From contig SUZK01000002.1 in NCBI GenBank assembly GCA_015059955.1, positions 62,001-126,000 on the forward strand: a DNA stretch of 64,000 nt, written 5' to 3'. The position numbers and the translations under genes are program-made. Under the pieces are notes generated by a model. The model was not told where the DNA came from, did no database searches, and saw only the letters and a list, made by a program, of their open reading frames with translations. This DNA comes from Rikenellaceae bacterium. Lineage in GTDB: Bacteria > Bacteroidota > Bacteroidia > Bacteroidales > Rikenellaceae. Shown here piece by piece: positions 40,379-50,876 of the stretch. The first letter of the stretch is position 1. Every line of letters starts with the position of its first letter.

Positions 40379-40401
40379 AGGGGCTGAGTTAGTCGGCCCC
40401 T
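40379..40401 (+). terminator. Terminator after rnfA
   Basis: AGGGGC...GCCCCT followed by CTTTTT. Confidence 0.75.
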
Positions 40402-40434
40402 CTTTTTAATATATTAGCAAAACATATAGCGGTT

Positions 40435-41406
40435 ATGCTCACCATAGATAAGATACTATCCATCAGTAGCGATGCGGAGTTTGAGCGTGTGGCTCTCGAG
40501 TTGTTTCGCTATCAGGCACGCTACACCGCGCCCTATGCCGAATACTTATCTCTTATAGGTGTCGATGTGGAGGCGGTGCAGAGCCTTGGCGATATACCAT
40601 TTATGCCCATCGAACTCTTCAAGAGCCGCGATGTCTATTGTGGTGAGTCTGCGCCTGAGATAGTCTTCACATCGAGTAACACCGGCTCTACGGTAGCCTC
40701 GCGCCATATGATGGCATCACTCGATGTATATCGTAGGTGTTTCGTGCGTGGCTTCGAGAACTTCTACGGTGCGCCTGAGCAGTGGAGCATCTATGGTCTT
40801 CTGCCCAACTATTTGGAGCGCGAAGGCTCGTCGCTGGTCTATATGGTCGATAGACTTATTGCGATGGCTGGCTCTGGTGGCTTCTATCTCAACGACTATG
40901 AGCGTCTTATTAGTGATATGCGCTCCGACCCGAAGCCCAAGATTTTGCTTGGCGTAAGCTACGCCTTGTGGGATGTTGCCGAGCAGTATGCGCCAAAGTT
41001 GCAGAACACAATCGTCATGGAGACGGGTGGCATGAAGGGACGCCGTAAGGAGATTAGCAAGCGCGAGCTACACGATATATTGTGTCGTGGCTTCGGGGTG
41101 GAGCATATCCACTCGGAGTATGGCATGGCGGAGCTTACCTCACAGGCATACTCGTCGGGCGAGGGTATCTTCGCAGCGCCACGATGGATGCGTGTCATGG
41201 TGCGCGACGTGAACGACCCCATGGACCATGCGCCACACGCCATGCGTGGTGGCATAGATATCATAGATTTGGGCAACCTGTCGTCGTGCGCCTTTATACA
41301 GACGCAGGACGTAGGTCGCTTGTTGGACGATGGCCGCTTTATGGTCGAGGGTCGCATTGCGGGTAGCGATATTCGAGGATGTAACCTTCTTGTTCACAAT
41401 ATGTAA
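40435..41406 (+). CDS. LuxE-like acyl-protein synthetase/acyltransferase
   Basis: FMPIELFKSRDVYCGESAPEIVFTSSNTGS, GVEHIHSEYGMAELTSQAYS. Confidence 0.8.
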   Translation: MLTIDKILSISSDAEFERVALELFRYQARYTAPYAEYLSLIGVDVEAVQSLGDIPFMPIELFKSRDVYCGESAPEIVFTSSNTGSTVASRHMMASLDVYRRCFVRGFENFYGAPEQWSIYGLLPNYLEREGSSLVYMVDRLIAMAGSGGFYLNDYERLISDMRSDPKPKILLGVSYALWDVAEQYAPKLQNTIVMETGGMKGRRKEISKRELHDILCRGFGVEHIHSEYGMAELTSQAYSSGEGIFAAPRWMRVMVRDVNDPMDHAPHAMRGGIDIIDLGNLSSCAFIQTQDVGRLLDDGRFMVEGRIAGSDIRGCNLLVHNM

Positions 41407-43193
41407 TGAAGTATAATTCGGACATACTACGCCAACTGCACGAGGAGCTTCGCGATGTTCTTCGCGAGACGGTGCGCGTTATGGATGAGGCAGGTATTCC
41501 CTACTTTATACAGGGTGGTACGGCCATCGGTGCTCACTTCTTCGACGACATTGTGCCGTGGGACGACGATATTGACCTTGGCATCACCCGTGAGCATTAT
41601 GAGCGCTTCTTGCGTGTTGCGCCATCGCTACTTCGTGAGGGATACGTTCTTCAGGAGTACACGACGGATAATAACACACCCTTCTACTTTGCTAAGGTAC
41701 GTAAGGTAGGCACGCGCTTTGTCGAGCGCGAGTGGGTAGGCTTGCCCATTGCCGATGGAATATATGTCGATATCTTCCCCTATGACCTTATCCCCGACGA
41801 TGTGCGCTTGGAGCGCCGTCAGCGTCGTAGAGTAAAGTTTTGGGTAAACTGCTTTACGGCAAAGAGCGTGTGGCTATGGAGATGGTTTGGTAGGGCTAAT
41901 AATGGCGTTGTCATGCCCAAGAGCATGGTGTCGTGTGCCGCCATACGTTTGGTGACACTCTTTATGTCCAAGGAGCGTATATACCAGCGACTTAATAGAG
42001 AGCTTACGCGCTATAACACGACCGCGGCAGCGCGCTACAATATTGTGCGTATGCCTAAGGATATGATTGCTCGCACAGCCATCGAACATCGCGAGCTGCG
42101 CCGCTTTGGCGATATGGAGCTGTGGGCACCTGCCGACTTGGAGAGCTATCTGCGCAACCACTATGGCGATATTCAGAAGTGGCTGCCCGAAGATAAACGC
42201 CTCAATCACGCCCCAGAGATATTGCACTTCGCAACACCAATAAGTAGTGACTCGTCAGAGCGTATCTCGGTCGTCATACCTCTATATAATAAGGAGCAGG
42301 AGGTCGAGCGTGCCTTGCGCTCTGTTATCAATCAGAGCCTTGCGCCACGCGAGATTATCGTCGTTGACGATGGCTCGACGGATGCTTCGGTGGCGATTGT
42401 TGAGCGTATAATAGAGGAGCATAAGGGGATAAGTATTCGCCTTGTGCGTCAGGAGAATAGCGGTGTTAGCGCCGCCCGTAATCGAGGTATTGCGGAGGCT
42501 ACGGGCGACTATGTCGCACTGCTCGATGCCGACGACGAGTGGCTCTCGGGCTATATCGCCGAGGTGTGCCGCCTTATGGAGTACCACCCCGATAGCGATG
42601 CCTACTCTACGGCATTCTACATCGTAAATAGGGGTCGTCGTGTGGCGGCTGCCGTGCCTACTACGGAGGGTCTCATTGACCCTGCTACGGAGGCATTGCA
42701 AGGGCGCTATCCTATAATCCCCTCTACGGCAACATTGCGTCGTAGCACGGTGCAGCGCATAGGAGGCTTCCCCGAGGGCATGCGCCTGGGAGAGGACCAG
42801 TGGCTGTGGGCGCGTATGATGCAGGAGGGTGCAACATTCTGCTTCTCACCAATGGCTTTAGTGTGCTACTCGCGAACGGCAACAAACCGTTCGGCTACGA
42901 TATATCGCAGCGAGACATCGGCGCATAGCATTGAGCAGCTATATGATGCAAATCAGCGTGAGGAGCTTAATGAGTATATCGCCCGTGTGGGTATAGGCAA
43001 GGCCTTGACACAGAGTGTGCGTGGCGGCACGGAGGATGCGAAGCGTGCCATCGAGGCGTTCAGTTACACGCAGCGCAACCGTCGTCAGCTACGTCGTCTG
43101 CGAGTGATAAACACACTTCCGAGATGGATGCGACCCATGGTCGATGGGGTGTATAGTGCTGCGGCATGGATATTTAAGAAGCGAGGTTTGTAG
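41406..43193 (+). CDS. LicD family domain fused to GT2 glycosyltransferase
   Basis: GGTAIGAHFFDDIVPWDDDIDLGI (LicD); SVVIPLYNKEQEVERALRSVINQS...VVDDGSTDAS (GT2). Confidence 0.9.
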   Translation: MKYNSDILRQLHEELRDVLRETVRVMDEAGIPYFIQGGTAIGAHFFDDIVPWDDDIDLGITREHYERFLRVAPSLLREGYVLQEYTTDNNTPFYFAKVRKVGTRFVEREWVGLPIADGIYVDIFPYDLIPDDVRLERRQRRRVKFWVNCFTAKSVWLWRWFGRANNGVVMPKSMVSCAAIRLVTLFMSKERIYQRLNRELTRYNTTAAARYNIVRMPKDMIARTAIEHRELRRFGDMELWAPADLESYLRNHYGDIQKWLPEDKRLNHAPEILHFATPISSDSSERISVVIPLYNKEQEVERALRSVINQSLAPREIIVVDDGSTDASVAIVERIIEEHKGISIRLVRQENSGVSAARNRGIAEATGDYVALLDADDEWLSGYIAEVCRLMEYHPDSDAYSTAFYIVNRGRRVAAAVPTTEGLIDPATEALQGRYPIIPSTATLRRSTVQRIGGFPEGMRLGEDQWLWARMMQEGATFCFSPMALVCYSRTATNRSATIYRSETSAHSIEQLYDANQREELNEYIARVGIGKALTQSVRGGTEDAKRAIEAFSYTQRNRRQLRRLRVINTLPRWMRPMVDGVYSAAAWIFKKRGL

Positions 43194-43202
43194 CCTCGCT
43201 TC
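43178..43202. terminator. Terminator overlapping the CDS end of the LicD-GT2 gene
   Basis: GAAGCGAGG-tttgtag-CCTCGCTTC. Confidence 0.65.
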
Positions 43203-43206
43203 ATTG

Positions 43207-43872
43207 TTACCATACTATTGGCTCCTTGCCGATAGATTTGAGGTAGTCGTTTGCTTGTGAGAAGTGGCGACAGCCGAAGAAGCCCCTGTATGCCGAGAGT
43301 GGCGAGGGGTGTACGGCACGTAGTATAAGGTTGCGTCGAGGGTCGGCAATAGCGCCCTTCTTCTGTGCGTAGCTGCCCCATAGCATATATACGATGCCCT
43401 CCTTGCGCTCGGCGATGGCGCGCACCACAGCATCGGTAAACTGCTCCCAGCCACGTCCCGCGTGCGATGCCGCTTGGTGGGCACGCACAGTAAGTACGGC
43501 GTTTAGCAGAAGTACGCCCTGCTCGGCCCAGCGCTCCAACTCTCCAGTTGAGGGTATCTCAGCACCCGTGTCGGCATGCACCTCCTTGAAGATATTCTGC
43601 AACGATGGTGGGAAGGGCACACCCTCACCTACCGAGAAGCAGAGACCGTTTGCCTGTCCGGGGCCGTGATAGGGGTCTTGGCCAATGATTACCACCTTGA
43701 GCTTGTCGAAGGGGCACTTGTCGAAGGCGCGGAAGATATTACTACCCTTGGGGTATACCTCGGTTGTGGCGTACTCGCTCTTCACGAAGCCTACCAACTC
43801 GTCGAAGTAGGGCTTGTGAAACTCGTCGTCGAGAATCTCGTGCCATGATTGGGCTATGCGTACATCTGCCAT
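43207..43872 (-). CDS. ung: Uracil-DNA glycosylase
   Basis: VVIIGQDPYHGPGQANGLCFSV, HPSPLSAYRGFFGCRHFS. Confidence 0.97.
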   Translation of the reverse strand: MADVRIAQSWHEILDDEFHKPYFDELVGFVKSEYATTEVYPKGSNIFRAFDKCPFDKLKVVIIGQDPYHGPGQANGLCFSVGEGVPFPPSLQNIFKEVHADTGAEIPSTGELERWAEQGVLLLNAVLTVRAHQAASHAGRGWEQFTDAVVRAIAERKEGIVYMLWGSYAQKKGAIADPRRNLILRAVHPSPLSAYRGFFGCRHFSQANDYLKSIGKEPIVW

Positions 43873-43952
43873 ATGTAGAAGCGTTTAAATTTTATTATTG
43901 CAAAGATAGTTTTTTTTGTGTACTTTTGCAATACCACTAATAACTATTCACT

Positions 43953-45020
43953 ATGAAGCGATTATCAATGATTGTGGCGATGCTCTTCGCAACGCTTTTT
44001 ACGGCACAAGCCCAGAAGATAGAAAATATAATCCTCCTTATAGGCGATGGTATGGGTCTCGCGTCGGCATCTATGATGCAACTCGAGAACAACTACGAGC
44101 CTACAATCTTCGACCGCGCAGATAATGTAGCTTTACAGAAGACCTACTCGGCTGATAACCGCGTTACCGACTCGGCAGCATCGGGTACGGCACTTGCTAC
44201 GGGCACCAAGACCAATAACACATATCTCGGTGTAGACCCTAATGGCGCCCCTTTGGAGTCGCTCTTCGAGGTGGCTAAGCGCAATGGCAAGAGTACGGGT
44301 GTTGTCGTTACCACCTACGTTCAGCACGCCACACCTGCGGCATTTTATGCTCATGTGGGTAACCGCCACGAGTACGCCGAGATTACGCGCCAGCTTGTGG
44401 CAAGCACGGTGGATGTAGCCATTGGCGGTGGCATGGCATTCTTCAAGGAGTGCTATGGCGAGGATGCCGAGAGCGTTGCCGACGAACATGGCTTCTCGCT
44501 TGTTCACTCGCTTGACGAGGTCGCTATGCTGTCGGGTATAGAGCCAGTGTTGGCAATATTGGCCGATAAGGAGGTGGGTGAGAATACGGGCTCATATCTT
44601 GCAGATGCGACAAGTGAGGCACTGCGTATGCTGACAAATGCAGGTCGCTATAGAGGCTTTGTGCTTGTGGTCGAGGGCTCGTTGATTGATGGCATGGGTC
44701 ATGGTAATGATGCTGAGGCACAGCAGAGGGAGATGGAGGGCTTTATGCAGGCCATCGAGGTCGCTGTGGCGTATGCCGATAGCCACCCAGGTACGCTTGT
44801 TGTCGTCACCGCCGACCACGAGACAGGTGGCCTATCGCTCGTAAGTTCTAATTCAGACTTCAACCTCTCGGAGCAGGGTGTCGAGTATCGCTGGACGACA
44901 GATGGCCACTCGGGTATCATGGTGCCGATATATCTTTATGGCACGGGCGCGGAGTGTATAAATGGCGTGATGGAGAATAGCGAGTTGGGTGCGACGCTCA
45001 AAGAGTTAGTGTCGAAGTAG
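43953..45020 (+). CDS. Alkaline phosphatase
   Basis: Signal peptide; IILLIGDGMG, TDSAASGTALATGTKT, VVTADHETGG. Confidence 0.94.
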   Translation: MKRLSMIVAMLFATLFTAQAQKIENIILLIGDGMGLASASMMQLENNYEPTIFDRADNVALQKTYSADNRVTDSAASGTALATGTKTNNTYLGVDPNGAPLESLFEVAKRNGKSTGVVVTTYVQHATPAAFYAHVGNRHEYAEITRQLVASTVDVAIGGGMAFFKECYGEDAESVADEHGFSLVHSLDEVAMLSGIEPVLAILADKEVGENTGSYLADATSEALRMLTNAGRYRGFVLVVEGSLIDGMGHGNDAEAQQREMEGFMQAIEVAVAYADSHPGTLVVVTADHETGGLSLVSSNSDFNLSEQGVEYRWTTDGHSGIMVPIYLYGTGAECINGVMENSELGATLKELVSK

Positions 45021-45035
45021 TCCCCACTTATAATT

Positions 45036-45073
45036 GAAGAGGCCCGAACCACGAAAATTGGTCGGGCCTCTTC
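45036..45073. terminator. Bidirectional terminator
   Basis: GAAGAGGCCCGA...TCGGGCCTCTTC. Confidence 0.85.
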
Positions 45074-45075
45074 TG

Positions 45076-46467
45076 TTACTTGTGTGATAGTGTGCCATGC
45101 TCGAATAGTCGTGTCTGGCGACGTAGGCGCAGGGCGGTAAGTATTGCTGCCGAGCTGAGACCTACAATAAGACCTATCACGAAACCATGGCACCCCATGC
45201 CGAATGTGTAGGCCAAGAGAATGCCGATAGGGATATTTAGCACAAGGTACGAGCAGGTGACAATAGGCATGATAATCTTTACATCCTGCAAACCGCGTAA
45301 CATACTAATAGATAGTCCCTGTATAGCGTCCGAGAACTGATATATGGCGATGAGCATCATCAGCTCCGATGTGAGGGCTACTATCTCGGCGTTGTCGGTA
45401 AATATCGCGGCAATAGGTGTGCGGAGCACAACAAATAGTATCGCCATCAGCACAGCCCACATCAGTCCGAGGTGGTATGTTGCCATAATCGTCGGGCGCA
45501 GTCTATCGCGCTGCGATGCGCCATATACGTGCGATACGAGGATTGTCGAGGCTGAGCCTATCGCTACGGTAATCATCCACGCTATGTTGGCAATGCTAAA
45601 TGCCACCTGCATAGCCCCCGATGCCACAGCACCGAACGAGAGTGCAAGAATTGATGTAAGAATAAAGGCTGCCGACTCCAAGACCATCTGGAACGATATA
45701 GGAAAGCCTATGGCGAAGAGCTCTTTTAGTCGTCGTAGCTTCACCGCCCCGCGCTCGAAGAAGGAGCGATAGATGCGTAGGCGGTGTGACATAAAGAAGA
45801 AGACTATGATGGCAGCCATCTGCCCTATGCGCGATATGAGTGTCGCCAGACCTGCGCCCTCGGCACCCATGGCCTCCGCGCCTAACTCGCCAAAGATAAA
45901 TACCCAGTTAAGGAAGATGTTTAACGCATTGCCACCGAGCGTTATCCACATAGCCACCTTCGTATTGCCTATACCCTCCAAGAACTGCTTTATGGCGAGG
46001 AATATCATCAGTGGCATGATGCTCCAAATCATCATGTCGTAGTAGGGTAGTGCCATCTCCGCAACGGCAGATATATCACCCTCGGGACCCGACATCAGCG
46101 AGTTTAGTTCACCGATAAATGGTCGTAGCGCGAGGGCTACGATGGTGGCAACGATACCTATCGTGATGGTGTAAACAATGCCGTTTGCAAGCAGGTGGCC
46201 CACCTCGCGGCGCTCACCACGCGCGTAGTGTTCGCCAACCATAGGTGTGATGGCTAAAGCAAGGCCGAGGGCAGCAAGGTAGATAAGCAGGAAGAGCGAG
46301 CTGCCGAGCGATACAGCTGCCAAGGGCACAGGGTTCTCGCCACCGTAGTTACCCACCATGGCTGTGTCGGCAAACTGCGTTGTGAGCTGTCCCGCCTGCG
46401 CCAAGACAACGGGCATGGCGAGGCTCAGGATGCTCTTGTAATATGGCCTATATCGCGTTAGTAGCAT
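45076..46467 (-). CDS. MATE family efflux transporter
   Basis: 12-TM protein, AQAGQLTTQFADTAMVGNYG. Confidence 0.92.
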   Translation of the reverse strand: MLLTRYRPYYKSILSLAMPVVLAQAGQLTTQFADTAMVGNYGGENPVPLAAVSLGSSLFLLIYLAALGLALAITPMVGEHYARGERREVGHLLANGIVYTITIGIVATIVALALRPFIGELNSLMSGPEGDISAVAEMALPYYDMMIWSIMPLMIFLAIKQFLEGIGNTKVAMWITLGGNALNIFLNWVFIFGELGAEAMGAEGAGLATLISRIGQMAAIIVFFFMSHRLRIYRSFFERGAVKLRRLKELFAIGFPISFQMVLESAAFILTSILALSFGAVASGAMQVAFSIANIAWMITVAIGSASTILVSHVYGASQRDRLRPTIMATYHLGLMWAVLMAILFVVLRTPIAAIFTDNAEIVALTSELMMLIAIYQFSDAIQGLSISMLRGLQDVKIIMPIVTCSYLVLNIPIGILLAYTFGMGCHGFVIGLIVGLSSAAILTALRLRRQTRLFEHGTLSHK

Positions 46468-48317
46468 TAGTTGACGTAATCCTTATATAGCTCGACAAAC
46501 TCTGCTGCATCGGATGTGTTGTTCTTTGTAAATATCATCGGCTCAGAGATATAGAGCTCGCCTACATATCCGTTTTCATCCTCCGCCAAGCCACATACAA
46601 CATACTCGTTACCGTAGGTGCATAGTGCCCAGTCGGGTGACGAGGTGTAGGCGTAGTCAAGAAGGCTCTCTCGAATATCCTCCTCGCTATACTCATCAAT
46701 ATAGTGTGCTGGGAAGATGTCGAAGTGGAGCGTGGGCGATGGCTTCTTGGTGATAACCTCTACGGATAGGAAGTAGTCCGCATAGCCGACATAGGAATTA
46801 TAGTATCCCTCGATAGCAGCTACCTCTTTAAGGTCGTATGCCGAGCAACGTACCTCAGTAATTGTGTTCGTACCCTCGCCATCTGCGGCCGTAGTGAACC
46901 CATATATAAATAGGTCGGTCGTTGCCGCGCCGGCATAGTAGCCATATACGGCAATCACAAACTCGGTGTCGGGTGGTAGTTGGTCGATATGCTCATTGTA
47001 TGTACCCGAAAGCTCCAGCGGTGCATACTTCTCCATGATATAGTCGAGCTGCTCCTGCTTATCGCCCGAGGGGAGGTTCTTTGCATACATCATCACTGCC
47101 GTGTATGGCTCGTCGGTTGATGGAGTAATCTTGACATCCACCGAGCGAGGCATGATGTTCGAGAACTCCACCTCGAAGGTCATATCCGAGCGCTCGACAG
47201 TGCCTGTTGAGAAGTACTTAACTACTGGCTTCGAAACAACCATAGGCACGTTGCCATCTATGGAGTCAATGGCGTAGATAAGTGCCATGTAGCGGTGGTT
47301 GGCATTGAGCGTCTTGCTGAACTCGGCCTCGCCCTTGTAACCAAGCTGCTGCATAATCTCCTCGGCACTCTTCTCCTCGAAGTAGTAGAGGTGGTCGGCA
47401 ACATAGAAGAATGCCTCAGCAACGGCAACCTCAGCCTCAGCAGTAAAGGGTAGCCCCTGCTCGATATATCCAGCCTCCGTATCCTCGACAAGCTGTACGG
47501 CGTAGTAGCCATCCCATCCATTAGGGCTTACCTTGAAGCTCACATCAGGGCCCTCGGCCGTAATCGTGGTGTCGAACTCTATCGCCGTGCGCTCGGGAAG
47601 TCGGTTATCGATAAGGATATACTCTACGTCGGTTATGATGTCGTACTTATCCTCGTGCGTATAGATGCCATAGGCGTAGATTACATACTCCTTGGCGGGC
47701 GATAGGTCTTGCCAGCGCTTAGTATTCTCGCCATAGAGTGCTAAGTTGCTATCTCTAAGGAACTCTTCGAGGGTGACATCGCCAGTGATAAAGGTGTAGA
47801 AATACGCCTGGTCGGCAGTGACAAGCTCCTCTGTGGTTGTTATGCCCTGCGTAGTGAGGTAGCTCTTCTCGGCCATCATCACAATGTAGGGCATCGTGTT
47901 GTTGGCAGGTGTAATCTTTATCTCGCACTCCGAATAGTCACTCTTTGTAAGCTCTAAGGTTAGCTTAGCTCCGCTATTAGCCTCCTGAGTGATGGTCACC
48001 TGTGGCTCGACATCGGTTGATATATGGCGTAGGGTGATGGTTGCTGTTCGTTCCTCAGATGTGGTGTTTGGCAGGGCTCTGAAGCAGATTACACCACTCT
48101 GAGTGTTGTCGATGTCGCAAATCCACTCGGCATCGCACACCGCAATAGCCATCATCTTGGAATCGGTTTGTAGGGTATAGTCTATTGTATAGTCTCCGCC
48201 TATGTCGTCAACGGTGATGCTCTCTTGTTTGACGCTGAATAATTCGCTGGGCGTTATACCATTGTCGGTACACGCAAAGGCGCATACCGACAAGATTAAA
48301 AGTAGTATTCGACGCAT
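46467..48317 (-). CDS. BACON-domain lipoprotein
   Basis: Lipobox VCAFACTDN; BACON-like repeat; homologous layout to the next gene. Confidence 0.75.
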   Translation of the reverse strand: MRRILLLILSVCAFACTDNGITPSELFSVKQESITVDDIGGDYTIDYTLQTDSKMMAIAVCDAEWICDIDNTQSGVICFRALPNTTSEERTATITLRHISTDVEPQVTITQEANSGAKLTLELTKSDYSECEIKITPANNTMPYIVMMAEKSYLTTQGITTTEELVTADQAYFYTFITGDVTLEEFLRDSNLALYGENTKRWQDLSPAKEYVIYAYGIYTHEDKYDIITDVEYILIDNRLPERTAIEFDTTITAEGPDVSFKVSPNGWDGYYAVQLVEDTEAGYIEQGLPFTAEAEVAVAEAFFYVADHLYYFEEKSAEEIMQQLGYKGEAEFSKTLNANHRYMALIYAIDSIDGNVPMVVSKPVVKYFSTGTVERSDMTFEVEFSNIMPRSVDVKITPSTDEPYTAVMMYAKNLPSGDKQEQLDYIMEKYAPLELSGTYNEHIDQLPPDTEFVIAVYGYYAGAATTDLFIYGFTTAADGEGTNTITEVRCSAYDLKEVAAIEGYYNSYVGYADYFLSVEVITKKPSPTLHFDIFPAHYIDEYSEEDIRESLLDYAYTSSPDWALCTYGNEYVVCGLAEDENGYVGELYISEPMIFTKNNTSDAAEFVELYKDYVN

Positions 48318-48329
48318 AAGATGCTTCTG

Positions 48330-49472
48330 TTAGATATACTTAAATGATGGCATCGAGCGCATTACTGGCACCTCGCCATCCTTCGACTCTACGGCAAAGA
48401 CGATAATCATGTACTTCTTATTCGACTGCAACTGAACGTCAAGAGTGCGGAAGCCTGTGTAGCAGTTCGCGCGCAAGTACTGCTCGGCACTGGCGCCACC
48501 CTTCATTGCGTTGCGAGCACTGGTGTAGAACTTCGAGGCAAGGCTCTTGATGGCGCTATCGGTAATCTGTGTTCCAGGCTCGATGTAGTGAAGTGAGTCA
48601 TCGGGGGCAATCTGCACGCTGTAGTAGCCTGTCCACTCTCCTGGGTCGATGCTGATAGAGGCCGTAGTGCCCGACATCTTGCAGTTGATATTGAACGATA
48701 CATCGTACATCTCTGGCATAGGCAACTCCACAACGGTAGAGTGTATAGGGGTAGTTAGCTCGTAGTTGTTGCCAGAGAATGATATGCCGTAGCTGTATAC
48801 CACATATGTGGCACCTGGCTGCATGCCAACGAACTGACGCTCAGCGTCGCCCGTATATATGAGCTGTGGACTAACGCGGCCCATTAGCTCCTCAAGGGTC
48901 ATGTTGTTACGCTCGGCAAGAGCGCGATAGTTCGACATCTCGGCCTCGACGAATGACTGCTCCTGTGATACGCCCGACTGCTTGAAGTACTCGGCATCGA
49001 TGATATTTGCCATGTATGGGCGGTTCTTGTCGAGTGGCTTATACTTTACGGTACAACTCTTATAGGTGACGTTAGACACGTCGAACGAGAACTTGTTGAG
49101 TAGCTGCTTATCCTGCAATACGGTGACCTTCACTGCTGGTTCCATGCCTGGGTACTTGATTGTAACCATCGCAAAGCGCTCCTCGTTGCTATTGCTGGCC
49201 TCGATGTGAAGAACAATGGTCGATGATGTCACCTCCTTGAGTGACACCCAGCTCTCGGTGCTAAGGACCTCGAACTCACCACCCTTCACAGGGTTAGATA
49301 GACCGTAGTATAGCGGAATGTCGCCACCACCGCCATCAATATTTAGTGTGTAGGTGTCGAGAACTAATTTGGGTGGATTGTTCGGATCTACCTGACCCTC
49401 GCTCTCGCATCCAACTAATGACAATGTGAGTGAGGCCATAATGATGGCCAAAAAAGTTTTTAGGTTTAGCAT
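48330..49472 (-). CDS. BACON-domain lipoprotein, paralogue of 46467-48317
   Basis: Lipobox LSLVGCESEG; ESWVSLKEVTSSTIVLHIEASNSNEERFAMVTI. Confidence 0.75.
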   Translation of the reverse strand: MLNLKTFLAIIMASLTLSLVGCESEGQVDPNNPPKLVLDTYTLNIDGGGGDIPLYYGLSNPVKGGEFEVLSTESWVSLKEVTSSTIVLHIEASNSNEERFAMVTIKYPGMEPAVKVTVLQDKQLLNKFSFDVSNVTYKSCTVKYKPLDKNRPYMANIIDAEYFKQSGVSQEQSFVEAEMSNYRALAERNNMTLEELMGRVSPQLIYTGDAERQFVGMQPGATYVVYSYGISFSGNNYELTTPIHSTVVELPMPEMYDVSFNINCKMSGTTASISIDPGEWTGYYSVQIAPDDSLHYIEPGTQITDSAIKSLASKFYTSARNAMKGGASAEQYLRANCYTGFRTLDVQLQSNKKYMIIVFAVESKDGEVPVMRSMPSFKYI

Positions 49473-49564
49473 GTTATATCGGTTTATTTATACTCTATAC
49501 GCGACAAAGGTACAATAAATATCTTAAAGGTTAAAGTTATTTGTGTTGTACTTGCTAATATTCG

Positions 49565-50764
49565 CTATAAGAAGTCCTTTGCCAAGCCACCCTCGCCCGT
49601 CTCCTTGTAGATTGATGGTAGGTCGTGGCCTGTCTGCTTCATCACCTCCACTACACGGTCGAACGATACGCGGTGGTGACCATCCGTATACATCGAGTAT
49701 AGGTTGGCATCCAGTGCGCGTGCTGCTGCGTAGGCATTACGCTCGATACAGGGTATCTGCACAAGGCCGCATATAGGGTCGCAGGTCATGCCGAGGTGGT
49801 GCTCAAGACCCATCTCTGCGGCATACTCTATCTGTGCGGGTGTGCCACCAAAGAGCTGATTTGCTGCAGCTGCTGCCATGGCGCACGCTACGCCCACCTC
49901 ACCCTGACAGCCTACCTCGGCACCCGAGATTGAGGCGTTGTGCTTCACGATATTGCCAATAAGTCCTGCCGTTGCCAAGGCTCGGCATATGCGCATCTCA
50001 GAAAATTCGCGGGTCTTCCATAGGTGGTACAATACCGCGGGCAATACTCCCGATGAACCACATGTTGGAGCTGTCACGATGCGACCACCGCATGCATTCT
50101 CCTCGCTTACGGCAAGGGCATACGAGAAGATGAGGCCTCGTGACTTCAGACTTTGGCTATATCCCGATGCACGCACATTGTAGCGCATGGCGCGTCGTGC
50201 AAGGTTTAGTGGGCCAGGTATCACACCATCGGTCTCGATGCCTCGCTCCACGGCCTCGCGCATAACACGCCATACCTTAGCGAGGAATATCCATATCTCC
50301 TTGCCCTCGTGCATCTCGACATACTCCCAGAAGGTGTGACCATGGTCGCGACACCAGATGAGTATATCCGTAAGCTTCGTCTCGGGATAGATGTCGTCGC
50401 TCTCCACAGGGGCGTTGCCCTCCTCCGCCAGTGCGCCACCACCAACGCTATACACCGTCCAATCGTCGATAATCTCACCCTTCTCGTCGCGTGCTTGGAA
50501 CCGCATGCCATTTGGGTGGAAGGGGAGGAATGTCGATGGCTCCCAAACCAACTCGACCTCGCCATGTGGCTTGAGTGTATCAAGTATGGCAACGTCGGTA
50601 AGGTGACCTCGGCCTGTGGCGGCAAGGCTACCATAGAGCGTTACGCGGAACGATGTGCAGTTGGGATGCTTGTGCTGAAATATTTCGGCGGCACGGCGTG
50701 GTGCCATGGTATGACTGCTCGATGGGCCTGTGCCTATGCGATATAACTCTCTGATACTCTTCAT
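49565..50764 (-). CDS. sdaA: L-serine ammonia-lyase, single chain
   Basis: RELYRIGTGPSSSHTMAPRRAAEIF and TAPTCGSSGVLPAVL, CDPICGLVQIPCIERN. Confidence 0.95.
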   Translation of the reverse strand: MKSIRELYRIGTGPSSSHTMAPRRAAEIFQHKHPNCTSFRVTLYGSLAATGRGHLTDVAILDTLKPHGEVELVWEPSTFLPFHPNGMRFQARDEKGEIIDDWTVYSVGGGALAEEGNAPVESDDIYPETKLTDILIWCRDHGHTFWEYVEMHEGKEIWIFLAKVWRVMREAVERGIETDGVIPGPLNLARRAMRYNVRASGYSQSLKSRGLIFSYALAVSEENACGGRIVTAPTCGSSGVLPAVLYHLWKTREFSEMRICRALATAGLIGNIVKHNASISGAEVGCQGEVGVACAMAAAAANQLFGGTPAQIEYAAEMGLEHHLGMTCDPICGLVQIPCIERNAYAAARALDANLYSMYTDGHHRVSFDRVVEVMKQTGHDLPSIYKETGEGGLAKDFL

Positions 50765-50876
50765 GGTGTTCCGATTTAATATTCAAGATGTAGCGCAAAG
50801 TTAAACTATTTTTATAGATTGTGTGCATGAAATCGACGAAATTTAATACCTTTGTCATATTCTATGACACTTGACC

